From NCBI GenBank assembly GCA_032622095.1, contig CP136064.1, positions 279,705,614-279,769,613 of the forward strand: a DNA stretch of 64,000 nt, given 5' to 3'. The notes below the pieces were generated by a model that made no database searches, had not been told where the DNA came from, and saw only the letters and a program-made list of their open reading frames with translations. Position numbers and translations under genes: made by a program. Source of the DNA: Siphonodentalium dalli. Lineage: Eukaryota; Mollusca; Scaphopoda; Gadilida; Siphonodentaliidae. Position 1 is the stretch's first letter. Each line of letters starts with the position of its first letter. Of the stretch, positions 34,101-42,117 are shown piece by piece.

Positions 34101-36454
34101 GAATTTAGTGATGCTGCCCCGCATAGCGGGCTAGGATCACCAAATTCACCCTCTGGGAACCTCATTCAGCTGAGGTGTAAGCAGAATGAGGTCCCCAGAG
34201 GGTGAATTTGGTGATGCTAGCCCGCTATGCGGGGTAGCATCACTAAATTCACCCTCTGGGGACCTCATTCTGCAAATGACAGACACCCTATTTCAAGGCT
34301 TGATCCTCTGAGATCAGGTTTGAAAACGGATTCAGCTTTTACTCTGAATTTAGTCTCTCCCATGTCAAGACAAGCCCTAATTTGTCAAAAACACACACTA
34401 CCAGATCGTTATTTCACCTTATTTGAAAACACATGCTGGTCATCATATAAGTTGCGCTGCGGGCAGATATTGTGTAAACCATGTTGTGGGCACAAGTGCA
34501 GATTACAGGTGGGTTTGTTTTAAGGGAAATTCTATTTGCATTAATTATTTTTGTTCGGACGCAACTCTGGATTCTCAAGGTGATTGATGAACCCAGGTTC
34601 AGCCAAATGTCTTGAAACAGTTACTGTACATGTAGATAAATACTCCACAAAGTGTTGAAATGCCCAGTCCAGTATGAGATTAAGCGTCCATGTTTCAATT
34701 TTAAGTGTTTTTTTCTGTTCAAAGTTTTGGTGATGAATTTGGACAATGTTGTCAACGCCATTCACATAAAAAATTTCTGCATTTATGTACTGGTAGGAAA
34801 ATTTCTGGTTATACTTCATGGTGTCTGAGTAAACTGCAATAAAGGATGTGATTTTTGCCCATTTGTGTTGACGGATGCCTGCATTTCATTTTACTTTATC
34901 ATTGTATGGTACGGTACATGTTGATGTACTAGTATGTTTGTTCGGAAAGATGTGTTTATTAAAATTACTGGATAGGCATTTGGGGCGCTATAATACATGT
35001 ACCTGGTTGTATAAAAACCTGTCAATGGATCATTGTCCCACACAAATAGCTCCATGTTTTCTCAATTTGTGAACATTATGCTGATTGAAACTCAAATTCC
35101 CCCCCCGGAATGCGCTTCGCTAGGATTGTGTTCTTCACAGGAAGAATTCTGAGATACATGTAGTTCGGGAATCGGTACCTTCGAAGTTCGACAATACATA
35201 CCGGTATGGTATTCCACCAGATATGATTCCCAGAGTCTGTGCTGGCCCAAAGTTGACTTTTGCCAAATGTTTTGCAAATGAAAATTAGTTTTGCATAATT
35301 CTTTTATGAGTTGCAAATTTTAGGGGTTGTGGAAAAAATTATTCTTATGCATTGACAGTGGCTATTTTAAAGACTTCAGTTGTTGTTTCAAACATTTTCA
35401 CCCACTTAATGACAGAGCAGAACTTAGGTATGGTAAGCAAGATGATACCGGTACATGTATGATACCAGTAGCTGTTTCTTACAATAAAATCTTTCTACAG
35501 CTGTTAGTCCTTCCCACAAGGAACACACAGGGAGAGTACTTAGCGCTAATGGGTTCATTGACTCATTGTCGTAATGTTTTATACATAGATGCACACCGTG
35601 TGCATTTCTGTATACATAAATGGGGTCATTGTCGTGGTATTTTCCAAATAAATGCACACGTGTTGATATTTTGTAAGTTCATTTTCTTCTCTGTTCATCA
35701 ATGAAACAACCATGCATGCAGTTCTTTCGGTCCCTGTTTAATAATAAGAACAATATGCGACCGATGATCAATTTTATTGCAGCTTCAAGCCTTCATCAAT
35801 GTTGCGATAAAAGAATGCCTTTATCAGAACTTCGGAAGAAAAATAGTGCGCCGACTGATACTGGTGTGCATTTATGTATAAATCGTTACAACAACCCCAT
35901 CAGCTGTAGGCCTACTAGCAGACTGGGATCGAAACCTGGTCAAGGTATTCTGACAAAAATCCAGACCCGTAACGGTACATGTTGTCGTGAGTGCAGTATG
36001 CTGTCCGATCAGACATGGACATTAATGGCTGTATCTACTTTCTAGTAATAATCTGCTAATGTTCTATGTACCGGTAGGTGTAACATAACAAGAAATACAT
36101 GTAGAGAAGTGTGGGAGTCGCACCAAACGTTGGCAGCGCCGGAATCCCAAGCTGGTCACCCATTCAAAGACTAACAGACTTTTACTGAGCTTGACAAAGA
36201 AGTCATTGGCCTTCTACTAGTATATTTACACCATGACCGCTACATACCGTACATGTACCACAAACAATTTGTGAAACAACTTAAATGTGACTGGAATTTG
36301 GATTTGTCAATGTCAAAATCAATATCAATTATCATGCACAATGGAATTTAGCACATACCTTTCTGTATCTTCCTTTGAAAACAACAGCAAACGCACCATG
36401 ACCTATGAGGTCTTTCTTGTTGTATTCATAATCACCAACGACCTCCATTGGCAT
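1113..36454 (-). CDS. ULK1/2: ULK1/ULK2 (Atg1/unc-51) autophagy serine/threonine kinase, N-terminal part, 4 exons
   Basis: Spliced coding sequence on the minus strand. The exons are 36454-36359, 21389-21297, 19711-19661 and 1145-1113 (96, 93, 51 and 33 nt). All junctions are phase 0 with GT donors and AG acceptors, giving 91 residues. These cover the start of a protein kinase N-lobe: glycine-rich loop [11 protein letters not shown], catalytic-lysine motif PVAIKSI, the alphaC segment SKEIKILK with its Glu, the HHENVVSL strand and the hinge-entry strand VYLVME. The order and wording match the ULK1/ULK2 family, which starts autophagy by phosphorylating ATG13, FIP200 and other partners. Invertebrates usually have one co-orthologue of ULK1 and ULK2; the start MEVVGDYEY is closer to ULK2. 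The hinge, C-lobe, linker and C-terminal EAT domain must lie left of position 1. An in-frame TAA at 36487-36485 precedes the start if exon 1 extends that far. Confidence 0.93.
1913..3156. mobile_element. Non-autonomous hAT element with 8-bp target duplication
   Basis: The ends TAGTGCTGGGCGGTAT and ATACCGCCCAGCACTA are inverted repeats. They are flanked by identical 8-bp duplications ATACAAGG at 1905-1912 and 3157-3164. Subterminal ACCG/CGGT-rich motifs occur at both ends. The 8-bp duplication and terminal motif are hAT hallmarks. None of the short frames inside resembles a transposase. Confidence 0.9.
3221..3440. repeat. 48-bp minisatellite, about 4 copies
   Basis: Tandem units contain GCAGACGACAGGAAGA and CTCAACCGGAACTCAAC. 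Because 48 is a multiple of three, several frames stay open on both strands (for example a repeating [16 protein letters not shown]). I regard this as non-coding repeat. Confidence 0.8.
3795..3945. repeat. Two-copy tandem repeat, about 75 bp
   Basis: The segment containing CCTGCGGCGCATAAGATACT and GGTGGCGGGATGGG occurs twice, with a few substitutions between copies. Confidence 0.75.
4490..4785. repeat. Dispersed repeat R, copy 1
   Basis: Shares the string GTGAAGGCACATGGC, a CAGTCTGATTCAAACAAAGA segment and a GGTGGCATGTGCCAGGGATC segment with 9899-10130, and more distantly with 5888-6110. It also carries AAAGCATTTAGCAGGGATT, which recurs at the end of the 55-bp minisatellite. Family unknown. 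Confidence 0.7.
5264..5279. repeat. Poly-C tract
   Basis: An uninterrupted run of 16 C. Similar tracts are at 27268-27280, 27470-27483, 42602-42624 and 52486-52500. Confidence 0.95.
5381..5594. mobile_element. Palindromic MITE, family M1, copy 2
   Basis: A near-perfect foldback whose arms meet at AAAGCTCTCCCCGAGAGCTTT. The outer ends are AGTAATGCTCTAAGTAATCG and its inverse. Confidence 0.88.
5888..6110. repeat. Dispersed repeat R, copy 2 (divergent)
   Basis: Contains GAATTATGTAAGAGCTAC, GTGAAGGCACATGGC and CAAAGACTGTTGAA in the same order as the copies at 4490 and 9899, but more diverged. Confidence 0.6.
6525..7520. repeat. 55-bp minisatellite, 18 copies
   Basis: Units contain GAGAAAGCATTTAGCAATCA, TGCAGCTACTGA and CTGAGTCACCAG. 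The GCAGCT core recurs every 55 bp from 6545 to about 7480. Units differ by single bases, and there are no unique spacers, so it is not a CRISPR-type array. Confidence 0.95.
7683..7880 (+). repeat. 5S rRNA-derived interspersed repeat (SINE-like)
   Basis: Positions 7775-7850 closely follow the 3' two-thirds of animal 5S rRNA: CCGAAGTTAAGCAACGTCG, GCCCGGTTAGTCCTTGGATG, GGTGACCGG and TTTGGGATTCTGGGCGCTGC. This includes the positions of the pol III internal box A and box C. The 5' third of 5S is absent, so it is not a functional 5S gene. Flanking, non-5S parts (GTGTAGCGGTC, GAAGGCCGATGACTTCT, GGTGCGACTCCC) recur in a second copy on the minus strand at 36108-36245. That indicates a dispersed retroposon with a 5S-like head. 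Confidence 0.75.
7905..9895. other. No recognisable feature
   Basis: AT-rich intronic DNA with TACATGTA motifs. Open frames here are short and show no family signature. Confidence 0.6.
9899..10130. repeat. Dispersed repeat R, copy 3
   Basis: Near copy of 4548-4785, with AAAGGGTGGCATGTGCCAGG and CATAACTCCCAACAAAGAAC shared in order. Confidence 0.75.
10333..10524. mobile_element. Palindromic MITE, family M1, copy 3
   Basis: Same foldback family. The centre has lost part of the left inner arm; GGCTTGTAGCGAGAGCTTTC replaces the usual loop. Confidence 0.87.
11556..11813. mobile_element. piggyBac-like MITE, copy P1
   Basis: The left end is TTAACCCGTTCATGACTGG and the right end CATGAAAGGGTTGA (last TTAA decayed). 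It carries two hairpins of the ATGCATTCTCTTATATATGC type. The TTAA target and CCC termini point to piggyBac mobilisation. Confidence 0.75.
11882..12112. mobile_element. piggyBac-like MITE, copy P2
   Basis: Flanked by TTAA at both ends, with termini TTAACCCTTTGAGTGCCAGG and CCTGGCACTAAAAGGGTTAA. It contains the core hairpin CTGTGCCAATGCATTCTC with its inverse. Confidence 0.88.
12371..12764. mobile_element. hAT-like MITE, family H, long form
   Basis: Ends CAAGCCTTGAAATAGGG and TTCAAGGCTTG. Two palindromes contain AATTTAGTTATGCTA-type and CACCAAATTCACCCTCTGGG motifs, separated by a spacer shared with the copies at 50916 and 57712. The flanks TATGTTGG and ATTGTTGG are an imperfect 8-bp duplication. 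Confidence 0.82.
12918..13083. repeat. 83-bp tandem duplication
   Basis: The segment beginning CTTCGCAGAGTGGATTAAA and ending GTGGCATAAA is repeated once with almost no change. Confidence 0.88.
13181..13570. repeat. 49-bp minisatellite, 8 copies
   Basis: Units contain TGTGTTCTAATGGAAACTTG and GACCTCAAGAATGCACACA and are nearly identical. A further partial unit with the same right-hand flank (TTATTTGAGATTAATAA) recurs at 14015-14101. The latter lies beyond an inserted palindromic element, so the flank was duplicated around it. Confidence 0.93.
13627..14006. mobile_element. Nested palindromic element with two core hairpins (P3)
   Basis: Begins TTTACCCTGTGCCAATGC and ends with its inverse. Each end is itself a hairpin around CGACCATAGGTCG. 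It has the core of the piggyBac-like MITEs without their outer TTAACCC ends. Confidence 0.8.
14235..18028. repeat. 45-bp satellite, about 84 copies
   Basis: The unit contains ATAAATCATAGTTGGCTCTA, GTTTGAGCTT and ATCGTGTAGTAATGT. Copies are nearly identical across 3.8 kb. Variants (GATCTT, TTGTGT, ATGAATAAAT) are enriched toward the two ends, and one 6-bp insertion lies at about 15817. Because 45 is a multiple of three and one minus-strand frame lacks a stop, a 1317-codon frame (18164-14211) with a 15-residue period ([15 protein letters not shown]) stays open. I treat it as non-coding satellite in ULK intron 3, not a gene. Confidence 0.95.
18420..18898. mobile_element. Inverted-repeat MITE, family T, copy 1
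   Basis: Ends TTTAAAGGTACTCAATCCG and CGGATTGAGTACCTTTAAA. The arms share GATTCGAGTCGAGGAA and ATTTGATTCGAGTCGAGG motifs in inverse orientation. Related copies are at 26520 and 49753. Confidence 0.87.
19661..19711 (-). CDS. ULK1/2: ULK1/2 exon 3
   Basis: Seventeen codons ([17 protein letters not shown]) lie between a CTTCTTGCAG acceptor and a GTGAG donor. They align with the kinase segment before the hinge, which reads KHENIVALYD in relatives. Position, phase 0 and strand fit exons 2 and 4. Confidence 0.88.
19712..21296. other. ULK1/2 intron 2
   Basis: Non-coding. It holds one piggyBac-like MITE (20051-20499). The rest is AT-rich with many ACATGT motifs. Confidence 0.75.
20051..20499. mobile_element. 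piggyBac-like MITE, copy P4
   Basis: Termini TTAACCCTTTGAGTGCCAGG and CCTGGCACTCAAAGGGTTAA are perfect inverses that include TTAA. Core hairpin at 20098-20170. Confidence 0.9.
21297..21389 (-). CDS. ULK1/2: ULK1/2 exon 2: catalytic lysine and alphaC helix
   Basis: Thirty-one codons lie between a TTTTTTTCAG acceptor and a GTAAAC donor. The exon encodes the ATP-anchoring lysine in PVAIK, the family-typical [11 protein letters not shown] stretch and the alphaC glutamate in SKEIKILK. A piggyBac-like MITE begins only about 27 nt upstream of the acceptor. Confidence 0.93.
21418..21713. mobile_element. piggyBac-like MITE, copy P5, next to ULK exon 2
   Basis: Ends TTAACCCTTTCAGTGCCAAG and CTTGGCACTGAAAGGGTTAA with TTAA on both sides. 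The interior is different from P2 and P4: three copies of an AATGTGATACATTGAT/ATCACATTATTATAACCAAT palindrome. Confidence 0.9.
21766..22345. mobile_element. Foldback element family F, copy interrupted by another MITE
   Basis: Left part ATGCCATGAATCTCTACTCT and right part ACAAAACCTTGGAACTTTTT match the left arm of the large inverted repeat at 38204-39075. The match is split by the MITE at 21811-22185. Confidence 0.7.
21811..22185. mobile_element. MITE with CTGGACAAAACAAGTGTCC termini, copy 1
   Basis: Inverted ends GCTGGACAAAACAAGTGTCC and GGACACTTGTTTTGTCTAGC. The interior holds repeated GCGGCCGAAYGGC motifs. A second copy is at 32792-33139. Confidence 0.87.
22325..22680. repeat. Dispersed repeat G, forward copy
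   Basis: Contains GGCCGAATGACCCCAAAATG, CATGACAAATTTCAT and GTACAACCTGTAGCCCG, ending at AAGTAAGTTGAGCTA. Related sequence forms the large array at 42640-44205 in the opposite orientation, and occurs at 29640, 30715, 58550 and 60050. Confidence 0.8.
22886..23043. mobile_element. Palindromic MITE, family M1, copy 4 (right arm deleted)
   Basis: The left arm is complete. The right arm jumps from CAAGCCATAT to the outer GGTTAACGAGTCGATTATTT, so an inner segment is lost. Confidence 0.82.
26447..26484. repeat. Short hairpin, family S, copy 1
   Basis: CTGGGACTAATA and TATTAGTCCCAG form a perfect inverted pair. The same hairpin with a different loop is at 27732-27771. Confidence 0.75.
26520..26969. 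mobile_element. Inverted-repeat MITE, family T, copy 2
   Basis: Left end TTAAAGGTACTCAATCCG and right end CGGATTAAGTACC. It shares the ATTTGATTCGAGTCGAGGAA segment with 18420-18898. Right arm decayed. Confidence 0.78.
27793..29059. mobile_element. Unclassified element with GGGAGGCCAAAT ends and clustered GCTTAAGC palindromes
   Basis: Inverted termini GGGAGGCCAAAT (27793) and ATTTGGCCTCCC (ending 29059). Just inside each end is a cluster of three to four near-palindromes of the form TTGCGCTTAAGCGCAA or ATTACGCTTAAGCGTAAT (27832-27889 and 28950-29020). The interior holds an M1 MITE (28425-28637) and degenerate tandem repeats. AT-rich flanks hide any target duplication. No transposase frame seen. 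Confidence 0.65.
28425..28637. mobile_element. Palindromic MITE, family M1, copy 5
   Basis: Full foldback with centre GGAAAGCTCTCGAGAGCTTT, nested in the element at 27793-29059. Confidence 0.9.
29060..29345. repeat. GC-rich degenerate tandem repeat, 2 copies
   Basis: Two units of about 150 bp share TGTTTTTAGGTGGTATTTAG/TGTTTCTATGTGGTATTTGG, GGGCGGGCCAC and a CACCC-GGGTG palindromic stretch. Confidence 0.6.
29577..31451. repeat. Tandem duplication of an about 0.8-kb segment, with palindromic GCGCCGAAAGCG spacer
   Basis: 29577-30387 and 30656-31451 match nearly end to end: both start GCATGGCGGAATCTAG and both end GCCCTTAATCCCCGGGTT. The spacer 30470-30655 is full of direct and inverted GCGCCGAAAGCGACAAAATG units, also seen at 29530-29577. 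Each copy includes a fragment of dispersed repeat G. Confidence 0.88.
32321..32487. mobile_element. Foldback element family F, fragment
   Basis: ATGCCATGAATCTCTACTCT, AGAGATCATATTCCACCAGT and CAAAACCTGGGATCTTTTTG match the left arm of 38204-39075. The right arm is missing. Confidence 0.65.
32792..33139. mobile_element. MITE with CTGGACAAAACAAGTGTCC termini, copy 2
   Basis: Ends TCTGCTGGACAAAACAAGTG and its inverse CACTTGTTTTGTCCAGCAGG, with GCGGCCGAA repeats inside as in the copy at 21811. Confidence 0.88.
33307..33705. mobile_element. piggyBac-like MITE, copy P6, with different outer ends
   Basis: Ends TTAACCCTTTACCCAACA and TGTTGGGTAAAGGGTTAA. The interior carries two copies of the GCCAATGCATTCTC hairpin in opposite orientation, as in P3. 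The outer ends differ from P2 and P4. Confidence 0.88.
33782..33903. mobile_element. Small palindromic MITE, family C, copy 1
   Basis: Ends CAGCCCTCATAAT and AATTAAAAGGGCTG. The interior has GGCTACGGCAATCGGCAATG and its imperfect inverse. Second copy at 47359-47487. Confidence 0.8.
34063..34302. mobile_element. hAT-like MITE, family H, double hairpin
   Basis: Two hairpins of AGAATGAGGTCC-AGAGGGTGAATTT with inverse; right end CTATTTCAAGGCTTG. Left terminus decayed. Confidence 0.85.
36108..36245 (-). repeat. 5S-derived interspersed repeat, minus copy
   Basis: The reverse complement carries GTAGCGGTC, GAAGGCCAATGACTTCTTT, TTAGTCTTTGAATGGGTGACC, CTTGGGATTCCGGCGCTGC and GGTGCGACTCCC in the same order as 7683-7880. 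It has lost the GAAGTTAAGCAACG part, so it is more decayed. Confidence 0.72.
36359..36454 (-). CDS. ULK1/2: ULK1/2 exon 1: start codon and glycine-rich loop
   Basis: Thirty-two codons end in a GTATGT donor. Two in-frame ATGs (36454 and 36448) give [11 protein letters not shown] or MEVVGDYEY. The second matches the usual family start, but the sequence does not decide between them. The P-loop [11 protein letters not shown] is complete. Confidence 0.92.
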
Positions 36455-38065
36455 TAAAGATTGTGTTGATGTAGTTTCAATATATTAAAGTTTTTATGAC
36501 CAAAACAACTAGATGGTCCAAATCGAATTATCCTGGTCATAATTCTCTACATCTTTGTAGTTTGTTGTGAATGTGACCGAGTTTATTTCATCATAATTGA
36601 AACCTTATAGATGTCAAAACACAGATGATGATGTCACGTGAAGCACATTGTAATCCTCAAAATAACGGAATCGGATAATAAGAATGTTCTGTTATCAGCC
36701 ATAAGTAATGTTAGTATAATTATATATACGCAGAAAATGATTATAAATGCAGTCACCCAATGTCAGGGTAAACCATCTGATTATGTTTTGGTTTTGACGG
36801 GTTTCATCCAGTGCATACGCATCAAGATATAGGGCGAATATAAATTTACATTACTGTCAGAAATTTTTCACATATATTTTTATTTTATGCCAACTAAGTG
36901 AAATAATTTGGCCGTTTGATTCATTATGTCATTTAAATAATGGAATATGATCTTGTTTTGTCTATATCAAACGCGTATTAATATACAAGGTGCCCAAGAA
37001 GGAAATCAAAAGGTCTAAAAATAACTCTAGAATCCTCACGCAATATCACGCGAGAACAGCTTTTGTGTTTCGCGAAATTATCAACAAGCACGTGCAAGAT
37101 GTTGCATTCAATTTCTCTATTTTCAAATTATTTGAGTATTTTCGACTGTTGACAACACGTACGGCATTTACATATTTACTGCATGCATGTTTTTAGAATG
37201 TTTTGTGGTCTGAACAATGTGTTAGTCGTCTGAAATTTATTTCTCAATTTTTTGTTGTCCTCGTTTGTCCTACCAAAATGTTCGCCATGACCGATCCAAA
37301 TGTTATTGAATGACATATTGCTTAGCTTATGTCTGTTGTGTCAAAGTTTTTTTACAGCAACGGTGTGCTTATTATGATTGTATGAATCATTTGACTAGTT
37401 TACCCACTGCATGTTCCATTTCAAGATTCGTTTGACCTTGCAGTCTATCAACGAATGTCTCTCCCATTTTCGTTTACCAAGTTCATTTTCAGTTTCACTT
37501 TGACTTTCAGACAAGTTTTCTATTCAACTTATCTATGATAATTTGTTCACACACATTATATCAAAATATGAAAACATTATACTAGGCCAGTGCCGCCAAC
37601 CATTCTGATATAACCATCTCTTTTACTAACATGACTTTATGGGCATTATGATTTATGCGTAATTTACAGAGAGGGATCGGGTTGTTGGAAATTCTTACTC
37701 CGATCACAGATACAGTTACCGAACTTAGCGGCCATCTGGTAAAGTTTTCATAACTTGTGATTCTACATTTACGATAACGATTTATAAATTTTATTAAAAC
37801 CTTATTTTTGGGACATTATGTCCAGTAACTGTGATAACTCTGATAATTACACATATCATTACGGGAATTCAAACAGATTAATGTTGCAAAAATCAGCATA
37901 TCATAGCTCATCATGTGAAGTGCAATCGATTTTCAATTTATTATTCGAATCAACCTAGTTATTCAATTAAAATTTTATTTGACTTTTAAACAACAAATGC
38001 TAATTTTGAATACTTAAAAATTGTCAACGTAAAAGTGATGCACATGTCGATAATCTTCTAGCTCT

Positions 38066-38190
38066 TCCATGACTGGAGCTTCCTGAAATTTTTTGAAAAA
38101 CCCTGTGCCAATGCATTCTCTTTTATATTCGAGTCTCCCATAGTGACCATCGCTTATATACCGTAAGAGAATATATTGGCCTAACAATAT
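38066..38190. mobile_element. Truncated piggyBac-like MITE, copy P7
   Basis: CATGACTGGAGCTTCCTGA followed by CCCTGTGCCAATGCATTCTC matches the left half of P1. The right part is lost. Confidence 0.7.
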
Positions 38191-38203
38191 TCACATTGAC
38201 AGT

Positions 38204-39075
38204 TAGATCATGCCATGAATCTCTACTAATGCTAACGCCCGTAGAGATCATACTCCATCAGTTCAAAACCCGGGAACTTTTTTTAAGTTTTGGCAGGGAA
38301 CCGTATAAAGTCGAAAGAATAACGCGGGGAATGTACTTCTTTGTTCATACCTGTTGCTTAATGATTTATTCATCGGTATGTGAAGTTCCCAGCTCGAGAT
38401 TACATTATTTACGTGACTTTTGAGACCCGATTCTGCGATAAATATTTATTTTATTCCCTGTCGCCAAATTCAGGCCGCACGCGGAAGCAATTCTTTGTCA
38501 AGCTCCCCCTGCATACTCCCCCTGCATAACACACACTCACACAATCCAATGCGACGGCAGTCTCTGTTATCGGGGACACCACGGGCTGTAGTACATGTAT
38601 ACAAGTTTCTTCACAACAGAGACAGATACAAACGATTTATGCACGAAACAATGTTTTATTCCAAATAAATGGCAATATAAAGCAGATATTATAGTGTGTA
38701 TTAATCCAGTGTGAGTGTTACGCAGGGGGAGCTTGACCAGCTTGCAACCGGTTCGGTGGCTGGAAATTATAGTTTCGGTCATCGACCAATCAGAATTGCT
38801 TCCGTGTGCGGTCGCTTACGGCCTGAATTTGACGACAGGGAATAAAATAAATATTTATTGCGGAATCGGGTCTCAAAAGTCACTTAAATAATGTAATCTC
38901 GAGCTGGGAACTTCACGTACCGACGAATAAATCATTAAGCAACAGGTATGAACAAAGAGTACATTCCCCGCGTTATTTTTTCGACTTTATACGGTTCCCT
39001 GTCAAAACTTAAAAAAAGTTCCCGGGTTTTGAACTGATGGAGTATGATCTCTATGGGCGTTAGCATACTTCTAAC
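38204..39075. mobile_element. Large foldback element, family F
   Basis: Left arm 38227-38540 and right arm 38709-39066 are inverted copies of about 320-360 bp, containing TAGAGATCATACTCCATCAG, GTTCCCAGCTCGAGATTAC and GGAAGCAATTCTTTGTCAAG or their inverse. The loop is about 170 bp and has no transposase. The right arm has an insertion of about 50 bp. Confidence 0.87.
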
Positions 39076-39770
39076 GAGTCGAGATAAAACACATCTCAAA
39101 ACACACTATGCTATTGTTGTATTTATCTTATGCCAACTGACACTATCATTTTAATTCAAATTAAGCCAAATTTATGACAGTTTTCAGACAAAAACAACCT
39201 ACATTTTTGTCATAGAAGAGTAATTTGGTAATTTCGAAGAGCAATTCCTGTTACGCATGAATATGCAGTTACAGTACATGTGATGAGGTCGCGAATTTAT
39301 GGAACATTGGGGTGATTTGTCAGCAATAAACAAGATATAAGTCCTGATTAAATATGAATCCATGTACAGAAATCGGAACTGTGAAATTCTTTCAATAAAA
39401 TATCAATGTTCTCAAACAAAAAGCAAAGTCATTCAAACTGTTATAGTTAAGAATTCGCTAGATTGAAAATAACTGTGCAAGTTCTGAGAAAGTGTATATC
39501 GTAAATTTTGTGCAGTGCAAGCTGTCTAAAATGACGGGAACAGAATAGTGTAAGCTAAAATTTAGTCTTATTAGGGACATTTAATCATGTTTCATCGAAT
39601 ATGTAGCTACATTACTATTTTATTCCACTTGTATGTATTAATTTATTCTTTTAAACCATCCGAAACGCTAAAGTAGATGTGGCCCAATTTCGAGGCGAAA
39701 GTTTTTGTTGATACGTCGCTACGGCAGCAACGTCGTGAGTGCATAGTCCTTTCTTGGGAGTATAATACAC

Positions 39771-40549
39771 CAGGGTTGGTCGATTTAAATCAAATTTTTT
39801 CAAATGATGATAAAAAGTCAAGAAATGTAATATCTAACAGGTTTTCTGTAAACTAAAACATGAGATGATTAAACAATATACAAATTGGATAATATATTTG
39901 AAACTGTACAGTAATTATCAACCATATAGAAACTACAGCATGGTACCGTATTTACTGTTCTAGCAATGGCCTGTTCCGCTTTATAGCATTGTTCGTATTG
40001 TTTGTAACTATACACTCAGATTCAGCACGCCTCACTATACACTGTTTAATTTTCTTTCCCCCTTTTCTCATTGCCGTACATGTAAATGTTAACTGAGTAT
40101 AGCTCTGCCATATACTCTGCCATATAAATACTCTAGCTGTCTAAGCCTGTCTTGTGCCTATACTTGATATATAGTGTGATTACCGTATGTCCTCAAGTCA
40201 CTGAGAGCAAACGTGATTGATAAAATATTCAGTTTTCATCTAAAATTGACTAAATATATTAGTAAAAGTTTAAGCACAGGTCTACCTTTCCAGATATCAC
40301 AACATTGGAACCCACATGGACCCAAGTGTAATTGTGTATACATAAAGCACATGGTCGCTATATCTGTACTGCCATGATATATGTGTTTCATTGGTATACA
40401 AAAAATAATAAAAAAATCACAGAATTATGATTAATCCAGCCTAGGATATAATAAGCAACACCTTTCAGAACCTTCATTTATCAGAGAAATTGCACAATTA
40501 CATATTTGAATAACATTTAGAAAAAAAATCAAAAAAATCACCAACCCTG
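39771..40549. mobile_element. Non-autonomous hAT with perfect 8-bp duplication
   Basis: Ends CAGGGTTGGTCGATTT and ATCACCAACCCTG, flanked by TAATACAC at 39763-39770 and 40550-40557. The interior is AT-rich without coding capacity. Confidence 0.88.
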
Positions 40550-41438
40550 TAATACACATGTAAGATATACTAGTAGATAAAATTTAATACACAGTATAAC
40601 ATCAAACCGGTATAAGATAAATACTGATTACACAAATACTTCCTAACTTTAATCATTTAGTGTAAACAGTATTTATTCCATATAATTCATAGAGTAATTA
40701 CAGTAAAATACTTTAGTCATTTAAAGGCACGTGAGGCCTTAGTTGTCGAAAATATTCATATTTGTTCCAATCACCGTAAACAGAAAAACATTAAAACGCA
40801 TACAGTTTCGTTCATATATACCATGACCATCGCGTAAACAGCATGTTATCATAAAGATTTACTATATTTTACCTAAGCAAGAGCCTGATTGTGTTACAGA
40901 AGACAGCACAATGCGGCTAGCTAATCACACACTAATGGCATAAACGCTCTTTATTCGTTCCATATCAGGAATTCACCAATAAAGAACGCTCTTTATGTTT
41001 ACCATCATAATATAAACAAACACCAGAAAAGTAACTTTTTATGCTTTTGTTTACATAACAATGGTCAAAGATACGACAATAACATACTGTTTATGCGATA
41101 TTTCTTAATTGTATACGGACAAAGTCTGTCTATATTTTGTTGTTCTTTCTGTTTGTGGCGGTTTTTGACGGGTGGAAATATTTTCACAGGATACCCACCG
41201 CCAAGGCCAACCGTACCTTTAACTACAAGCTGCTCCAATTTCAGAATAAATGCTAATAAGAGCAGAACATGTTTAAAATAATGACATTGAACTGCCATAC
41301 CTGTACTATATTTATATTCATGCATCACCAAATGTTTTGGAAGTCATATTCCAAATTCCTGTCTATTATAATTGACACACAGGGTTTCCGTTACCATGGT
41401 ACTAGTGCTGAATAGGTCATTGTTGCATGGTTTCTGGC

Positions 41439-41521
41439 AAAAAGACACCCAGGATCTCTTAAACTGTCAAAAAGACACCCAGGATCTCGTAAACTGTCAA
41501 AAAGACACCCAGGATCTCAAA
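41439..41521. repeat. 33-bp tandem repeat, 3 copies
   Basis: AAAAAGACACCCAGGATCTC followed by TAAACTGTC, three times. Confidence 0.9.
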
Positions 41522-42117
41522 GTCTCACCAAATAACGGGAATTTTGTTTAGTCGTCTGCTATTAATATTATGATAATTATTTGTTTGCGATCGGAGTGAA
41601 ATATCAACGAAATTTAATTCGGCTTTGAGTTTGACTGACGCGAGTTAGCTCAATTATACCCTCGATTGCCCAAATGCATCTTGATTAACAAATCATTCTT
41701 TTATTATTTGTCCACTGATCACCAACTGTATTCCGATTTCCCACATCTTATTCATAACTCAAAGTAACCATTTTCCAATGTGAATTTATTGTCCTGAAAG
41801 AAACAGCAGTCAGTTGTTGAATTATAACTCTCCTTACCATGTACATTTTTGAAAAGTCTTATATTGCAGTCATTATACGTACTATTAATTGTAAATCGTC
41901 GATTATTGTTTGGAGATAATCGTTTATAAAAATCAATAATCGTGGCAGCCCTAATGTTTAATTACGCATTGTGATGTTTACATGCTTTTAGTTGATTAAG
42001 TTGAGGTCAAAGACACATGATATCTTTCAATTTGCTTTCTATGCGAAGCTTCAATAAGAGCAAGGAAATGACTACTTTTCAATGACAAAATTCCAAATTT
42101 TATGTGTTTCTCCAAAC

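Larger units (their letters stand above)
21390..36358. other. ULK1/2 intron 1 (15 kb), repeat-rich
   Basis: Separates the start exon from the catalytic-lysine exon. It contains MITEs of at least seven families and a 1.08-kb tandem duplication. I see nothing recognisable in about 23050-26515, apart from a moderately GC-richer stretch near 24300-24520. Nothing is seen in 34310-36100 either. Confidence 0.75.

Noticed and set aside
35327-35704. 125-codon plus-strand frame
   Set aside because: No domain, no conserved-looking composition, and no splice context. It overlaps a similar-length frame on the other strand.
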